Below are positions 6,937 through 10,435 of a stretch of DNA of 10,435 nucleotides, in pieces. The DNA lies in the NCBI GenBank assembly GCA_021772845.1, contig JAJFLF010000255.1, positions 1 through 10,435 on the forward strand, in the 5' to 3' direction. Both the position numbers and the translations under genes were made by a program. The notes below the pieces were generated by a model, which was not told the DNA's origin, did no database searches, and saw only the letters and a list, made by a program, of their open reading frames with translations. This DNA is from Mariprofundus sp. GTDB taxonomy: Bacteria > Pseudomonadota > Zetaproteobacteria > Mariprofundales > Mariprofundaceae. The number at the start of each line of letters is the position of its first letter. Position 1 is the first letter of the stretch.

Positions 6937-7882
6937 GACGCATGCAAAAGCTGTATCTATTTTCTTCCCAAGCATGCTCGGTAAGTTAAATGAGGTTGAT
7001 CAACGGAACACAAGGTTCGTTCAATATACCAGCGCCGATGCTGCAATGAATATCATTCGGAACAAAGAGATATGGCTAAGAAACGTTCAATGCATGAACG
7101 ACTACTTAGAAGTAGATCATGGAATTAATTGCCTCACTTCTGCCTACAGGAATGAAAATGAGGGAAAAAAGTTCAAGGATGCACTAGAAGATTTATTTCC
7201 TGGGGCAATCCAAGAATTTGAGTTACTTTTTGATGGATGGTTACCAAGTATGCGCTCAAGTACTTTTATAGCCTGTGTATCCGAGCACTTGCCGAATGAG
7301 GACGCCTATGGTCGCCTTTCTATGTGGAGGGCATATGGAGGAAAAAGATCAGTAGCACTGGTGATGAATAATGCTGCATTTCGTTCAGAAACAGATGCAC
7401 TTGCTGCTTACACCTTTCCAGTATCATATCAAGATATCACGCAATTCAACCTAGAATTTGGGCAAGTTGTGGAAAGAATCGAACAAGAAAAAGATTTCAT
7501 AAGAACTTTAGGGAAACCGGTGGTTATTGGTTATCTGTTTGAACTCTTTAAATCATATGCTTTATGTACAAAGCACCCTGGCTTTTTGGAAGAGCGTGAA
7601 TGGAGAGTTGTCTACAATCCCACCATAAAATCTTCGGAATATGTTGTTTCCAGTATCGAATCTATTGATGGTGTTCCTCAAGAGATTCACAAAATCCCTC
7701 TAAAAAACATCCCTGAAAAGAATTTCACTGGCGCAACAATACCTGAGCTCATTGATCGAATAATTATTGGCCCCAACGACCAGCAGCGGGTTCTTGGAGA
7801 TACCTTTAAAAAATTACTGGAAGAAGCTGGCTGTGAAAATGCAGAGGAAAGAATTCACTATTCAGGCATCCCTTTACGATAA
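6929..7882 (+). CDS. DUF2971 family protein
   Basis: A soluble protein of 317 residues. The N-terminal part shows the DUF2971 pattern RFVQYTSADAAMNIIRN (29-45), an IWLRN segment, and CMNDYLEVDHG (55-65). These are followed by SMWRAYGG (131-138) with VALVMN (142-147), EEREWRVVYN (221-230) and IDRIIIGP (275-282), each typical of the family. The biochemical function is not established. Members occur scattered as lone genes in accessory regions, some in defence-rich neighbourhoods. The Y-T-S...I-I / W-x-x-Y / E-x-E-W spacing is loosely reminiscent of ADP-ribosyltransferase-like folds, which is speculation. The start at 6929 is the only one possible in this frame, since a stop lies at 6908-6910 with no start codon between; the next Met is at 6974. 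Codon use is more A+T-rich than in neighbouring genes (many AAA, GAA, ATA, TTT), suggesting horizontal acquisition. Confidence 0.85.
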   Translation: MDETHAKAVSIFFPSMLGKLNEVDQRNTRFVQYTSADAAMNIIRNKEIWLRNVQCMNDYLEVDHGINCLTSAYRNENEGKKFKDALEDLFPGAIQEFELLFDGWLPSMRSSTFIACVSEHLPNEDAYGRLSMWRAYGGKRSVALVMNNAAFRSETDALAAYTFPVSYQDITQFNLEFGQVVERIEQEKDFIRTLGKPVVIGYLFELFKSYALCTKHPGFLEEREWRVVYNPTIKSSEYVVSSIESIDGVPQEIHKIPLKNIPEKNFTGATIPELIDRIIIGPNDQQRVLGDTFKKLLEEAGCENAEERIHYSGIPLR

Positions 7883-7938
7883 CAATTTCTCCGCACTCGA
7901 ATGTCTTCTTTTTGTCGCTCTGCGTCATTCGATAGTAA

Positions 7939-7953
7939 CTCAGCCAAGCTGAG
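7939..7953 (+). other. Short perfect hairpin downstream of the DUF2971 gene
   Basis: CTCAGC / GCTGAG form a 6-bp stem around CAA. It is not followed by a T-run on the + strand (CATCAATAAAA), so it is at best a weak transcript end for DUF2971. TCGAATG (7897-7903) and CATTCGA (7926-7932) form another inverted pair just before it. Confidence 0.35.
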
Positions 7954-7960
7954 CATCAAT

Positions 7961-8007
7961 AAAAGACTCAGAGCAATGCCTATGTTTTATTGCCTATTTT
8001 GAGTCTT
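7961..8007 (-). terminator. Possible terminator of trmFO (imperfect hairpin)
   Basis: AAGACTCA (7963-7970) and TGAGTCTT (8000-8007) form an 8-bp stem; inside it GCAAT (7973-7977) pairs with ATTGC (7989-7993). On the minus strand, reading out of trmFO, the stem ends in TTTT followed by ATTG, a modest T-tail, about 30 nt after the trmFO stop. On the + strand there is no T-tail. Confidence 0.42.
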
Positions 8008-8037
8008 CCTGATTTACAGCTGCTTTTAGAGAAAGTA

Positions 8038-9423
8038 TTATTCCGGTGAATCAGTTTTTTCTTCTGGCGCCGGGGCTATGCCCAACCATTCATTCAATGC
8101 TTCTAAAGCATTATCGGAAACCGAGCGACGGCGTTCAGCTCTGGAGAAACGGCGTCTGCCTTCGCGTTTTTTGCCCGGCGGAAGCAGACCGAAATTCACA
8201 TTCATCGGCTGGAAACCTTCAACCTGTGTTTTGGAGATATGAGCTAGCAATGCACCATGCCCCGTGTTCTCCGGCGGACTTTCAGGCTCTTCACCGACTG
8301 CTATCGCAGCCAGGAAACGGCCAGCCATCAATCCCATCGAAGCGGATTCCACATAACCTTCCACACCGGTAATTTGACCCGCAAACAGGATACGCGGATC
8401 AGATTTCAGACGCAGCGTACCATCTAGCAATGCTGGTGATTTGATGAAGGTATTGCGATGCAATGAACCCAGGCGGAAAAACTCAACATTCGCTAAACCG
8501 GGAATCATGCTGAACACACGTTTCTGTTCACCATAGGTCATTTTGGTCTGGAAACCGACCATATTGAGCAATGACCCCATGCGATTATCACGGCGCATCT
8601 GCACCACAGCATAGGCTTTTTCACCAGTTTCCGGATGATCCAAACCAACAGGCTTCATCGGTCCAAAACGCGGGGTGTCTTCACCACGTTCAGCCATCTC
8701 TTCAATAGGCATGCAGCCATCAAAGAATGGAATATCTTCGAAATCCTTGAATGCCACCTTCTCAGCATTCACCAACTCTTTAATAAAAGCTTTGTACTGC
8801 GCTTCATCCATCGGGCAGTTGAGATAATCACCCGCTTCACCCTCTTCTACATTTTTGTCGTAGCGATTTTTCCAGTAACAGATATCCATATCAATGGATT
8901 CAGCATCCAATACAGGTGCAATCGCATCAAAAAACATCAAACGATCTTCGCCGGTCAGTGTTTTGATCTGCTCATAGAGCGCATCGGAAGTCAGTGGGCC
9001 TGATGCAATCAGCACCAATCCTTCAGTTGGAATCTCAGTAACTTCACCCCCTATCATCTCAATCAAAGGTTCAGCGTTCAGTCGCGTTGTTACCAGCTCA
9101 GCAAACTGTTCACGGTCTACCGCCAGCGCAGTACCGGCTGGAATGCGGGTCTTATCACCACAATCCATAATCAAGGAGTCCATGCGGCGCATCTCTTCGT
9201 GCAGCAGTCCCACAGCATTTTCCAGATGATCAGCGCGGAATGTATTGGAGCAAACCAACTCAGCGCATTTGCCGGTATTATGTGCCGGTGTCATTTTAAC
9301 CGGACGCATCTCATGCAGGCGCACAGGAATGCCGCGTTTGGCCAATTGCCAGGCCGCTTCAGAGCCAGCCAGGCCAGCGCCAATAATGGTTACAGTTTGT
9401 GGAGTTGAAGGTGATTGATTCAT
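8038..9423 (-). CDS. trmFO: TrmFO, folate/FAD-dependent tRNA (uracil-54-C5)-methyltransferase
   Basis: A cytosolic flavoprotein that makes ribothymidine at position 54 of the tRNA T-loop, using methylene-tetrahydrofolate as carbon donor and reduced FAD. The 461 residues span the family's usual 435-470. Visible are the FAD-binding GAGLAGSEAAWQLAKRG (15-31), LHEMRPVKMTPAH, CAELVCSN with Cys58, PFFDGCMPIEEMAERG with Cys237, MRRDNRMGSLLNMVGFQTKM, and the C-terminal FAGQITGVEGYVESASMG and MNVNFGLLPP. Cys58 and Cys237 match the B. subtilis catalytic pair Cys53 and Cys226. The C-terminal tail is Arg-rich, then Pro/Glu-rich. The gene stands alone between accessory DNA and the repeat region, with no obvious ribosome site before the ATG at 9421-9423. 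Confidence 0.97.
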   Translation of the reverse strand: MNQSPSTPQTVTIIGAGLAGSEAAWQLAKRGIPVRLHEMRPVKMTPAHNTGKCAELVCSNTFRADHLENAVGLLHEEMRRMDSLIMDCGDKTRIPAGTALAVDREQFAELVTTRLNAEPLIEMIGGEVTEIPTEGLVLIASGPLTSDALYEQIKTLTGEDRLMFFDAIAPVLDAESIDMDICYWKNRYDKNVEEGEAGDYLNCPMDEAQYKAFIKELVNAEKVAFKDFEDIPFFDGCMPIEEMAERGEDTPRFGPMKPVGLDHPETGEKAYAVVQMRRDNRMGSLLNMVGFQTKMTYGEQKRVFSMIPGLANVEFFRLGSLHRNTFIKSPALLDGTLRLKSDPRILFAGQITGVEGYVESASMGLMAGRFLAAIAVGEEPESPPENTGHGALLAHISKTQVEGFQPMNVNFGLLPPGKKREGRRRFSRAERRRSVSDNALEALNEWLGIAPAPEEKTDSPE

Positions 9424-9491
9424 GGCCGCAGACTAATAGGAATTAAGCATAAGGTCAGCGAAAGAGTATAAACCAGATAAGGCACTGCATT

Positions 9492-9520
9492 ATTAAGGCC
9501 GATATTTATGATGTTTTCAA
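9492..9520 (-). promoter_or_regulatory. Candidate sigma-70 promoter for trmFO
   Basis: On the minus strand TTGAAA (9520-9515) and CTTAAT (9497-9492) are separated by 17 nt, in front of trmFO with a leader of roughly 60 nt. A second -10-like TATACT (9470-9465) lies nearer but lacks a -35 partner. The match is moderate only. Confidence 0.3.
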
Positions 9521-9528
9521 AGAGTTTT

Positions 9529-9683
9529 CATCGCGTCATACCCCAGGGTAGCTTCTCTGCCACAAGTGGTATTCACCTTCTCCCCGAATGTCTCTATCGG
9601 AGATCCACTCACAACGCATGGATTCCCCCCAGGGGGCTCTCTCTGGCCTCGCCATTCACCTTGCCCGATAAAACCTTCGGAAA
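9529..9683. repeat. Two diverged tandem copies of an approximately 75-bp unit with three hairpins each
   Basis: Copy B is about 9529-9603 and copy A about 9612-9683, in an 83-86 bp register. Shared sequence blocks are CCCCAGGG (9541-9548; 9627-9634) and ATTCACCTT (9571-9579; 9654-9662), plus a similar CATCGC/CAACGC lead-in. Each copy can form three hairpins in the same order. First: TACCC[CA]GGGTA (9539-9550) versus CCCCC[CA]GGGGG (9625-9636). Second: CCAC[AA]GTGG (9560-9569) versus TGGC[CTC]GCCA (9644-9654). Third: CGA/TCG extended by TCTCC/GGAGA (9579-9603) versus CCGA/TCGG (9665-9680). Stem bases differ while pairing is kept. The strand of action is unknown. It could be a palindromic interspersed repeat or a structured RNA downstream of the FmdB gene. 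Confidence 0.6.
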
Positions 9684-9766
9684 TGACACTCTTTTGAGAA
9701 ACGGCCATATTTTAATGCGATTGCCCTGTGTATTCAGTTAACGAGCCTTATTTTACCTAAAACCTT

Positions 9767-9985
9767 TTAACCGCCGCAGCCGCCACCGCCACACATAGGC
9801 GCTGGAGAACAAGGTGCTTTACCGCATGGGGTTTCCGCCGTAGTGCTACCAACGGTATGGACTGAAATTAGTTTTTTCAACTGATCACCCGAACAGGCAG
9901 GACAAGCGACGGATTCATCATGTTTCCTGACCAGTGTTTCAAACCGATTCTCGCAAGATTCACATCTGAATTCATATATTGGCAT
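9767..9985 (-). CDS. FmdB-family small zinc-ribbon protein
   Basis: A 72-residue protein with the FmdB-type N-terminus MPIYEFRCESC and two CxxC knuckles, Cys8/Cys11 and Cys28/Cys31, that should bind one zinc. The central KKLISVHTVGS is typical of the family's second part. The tail (54-72) is rich in Cys and Gly (CGKAPCSPAPMCGGGGCGG), adding four cysteines that might bind further metal. The family is named after a putative regulator of formamidase and acetamidase genes, but most members have no proven role. A good ribosome site (AAGGAG, minus strand 9998-9993) stands 7 nt before the ATG and overlaps the nfo stop codon. With only 11 nt between them the two genes probably form an operon. Confidence 0.9.
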   Translation of the reverse strand: MPIYEFRCESCENRFETLVRKHDESVACPACSGDQLKKLISVHTVGSTTAETPCGKAPCSPAPMCGGGGCGG

Positions 9986-9996
9986 ATCCGATCTCC

Positions 9997-10435
9997 TTAC
10001 GCTTCAACCAAAGAATAGAGCAGTTGAATCTCTTCGGGCCAGATCGTGTCATCAATAGTTTCAAGCACCATAGGAATATCATCAAAGTGTTCGCTGTTCA
10101 TAATATAACGAAACACATCCAATCCCAATTCGCCCTGAGTCAGGGAGTGATGGCGATCCACACGAGAGGCAAACTTGGCTTTCGAGCCGTTGATATGCAT
10201 ACCGCGTAAGTATTGAAAACCAACAAGCGCATCAAACTCGCCAAAGGTTTTTTCACAATCTGCTGTCGTACGCATATCATAACCGGCAGTGAAGGTGTGA
10301 CAGGTATCCAGGCAGACACCTACGCGCGATTTATCATCCACCTGATCAATAATGGCTGCCAGATGTTCGAATTTATAGCCCAGATTAGTCCCTTGCCCAC
10401 TTGTATTCTCAATCACCGCAACCACATCGGATGTC
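9997..10435 (-). CDS. nfo: Endonuclease IV, AP endonuclease (3' part of gene)
   Basis: This is the C-terminal half, 145 full codons, of a TIM-barrel endonuclease that cuts DNA 5' of abasic sites in base excision repair. The gene runs off the right edge, and the GTG at 10425 is internal (Val), not a start. Residues corresponding to the E. coli Nfo metal ligands are all present in the visible part: Glu in VIENTSGQGTNLG (E145), Asp and His in CLDTCHTF (D179, H182), His in RGMHINGS (H216), Asp and His in SRVDRHHSL (D229, H231) and Glu in MVLETI (E261). Three zinc ions are therefore expected. A small difference is HING where E. coli has HLND. The stop codon overlaps the ribosome site of the following FmdB-family gene. 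Confidence 0.97.
   Translation of the reverse strand, partial: TSDVVAVIENTSGQGTNLGYKFEHLAAIIDQVDDKSRVGVCLDTCHTFTAGYDMRTTADCEKTFGEFDALVGFQYLRGMHINGSKAKFASRVDRHHSLTQGELGLDVFRYIMNSEHFDDIPMVLETIDDTIWPEEIQLLYSLVEA

Larger units (their letters stand above)
9424..9766. other. Gap of 343 bp with promoter candidate and tandem repeat, no convincing gene
   Basis: Two overlapping opposite-strand frames are open here (+ 9508-9741, 77 residues; - 9517-9708, 63 residues). Neither shows a recognisable domain; both are Pro/Gly/Ser-rich and largely translate the hairpin repeats. The + frame has AAGG about 9 nt before its ATG, so it cannot be fully excluded. The stretch 9684-9766 holds nothing I can identify; no T-tailed terminator for the FmdB gene was found. 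Confidence 0.5.

Noticed and set aside
8635..9003. 122-residue + frame inside trmFO
   Set aside because: It is antisense to well conserved trmFO codons and has no domain or supported start.
9508..9741. 77-residue + frame (and 63-residue - frame 9517-9708) near trmFO
   Set aside because: Both mainly translate the palindromic tandem repeat, are low in normal protein features and overlap each other. The + frame has a fair ribosome site, so it is left as uncertain and not called.

Overview
The window looks like chromosomal DNA of a Gram-negative, probably proteobacterial, organism of moderate G+C content. A SUF operon built on SufU instead of SufE and carrying sufT and a Rieske gene, an endonuclease IV very close in motif to E. 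coli Nfo, and the folate-dependent tRNA methylase TrmFO fit a deep or less common proteobacterial lineage. Zetaproteobacteria would be my guess, but this is inference only; no marker gene settles it.

Layout. (1) Positions 1-5522 (+) hold a tightly packed iron-sulfur assembly operon: the 3' part of sufB, then sufC, sufD, sufS, sufU, sufT, a Rieske ferredoxin-like gene and a 67-residue Cys-rich protein. Gaps are 0-27 nt, with 4-nt or 8-nt start/stop overlaps at sufC-sufD, sufD-sufS and Rieske-Cys-rich protein. SufS takes sulfur from cysteine, SufU probably relays it, SufB-SufC-SufD builds the cluster, and SufT probably helps mature client proteins. (2) Positions 5571-6634 (+) hold an unrecognised 83-residue acidic protein and a TSUP (TauE/SafE) membrane transporter. 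(3) Positions about 6700-8037 are visibly more A+T-rich and carry one DUF2971 gene, preceded by a 17-codon leader ORF with a strong Shine-Dalgarno site whose stop overlaps the DUF2971 start. This looks like acquired accessory DNA. (4) Positions 8038-9423 (-) hold trmFO, followed by a hairpin that may be its terminator. (5) Positions 9424-9766 have no convincing protein gene but contain two diverged tandem copies of an approximately 75-bp unit with three hairpins each. Several stems are kept although the bases differ, which makes this the most unusual element in the window. (6) Positions 9767-10435 (-) hold the 3' part of nfo (endonuclease IV) followed by a small FmdB-family zinc-ribbon gene.

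No tRNA, rRNA, CRISPR array, transposase or integrase was seen.
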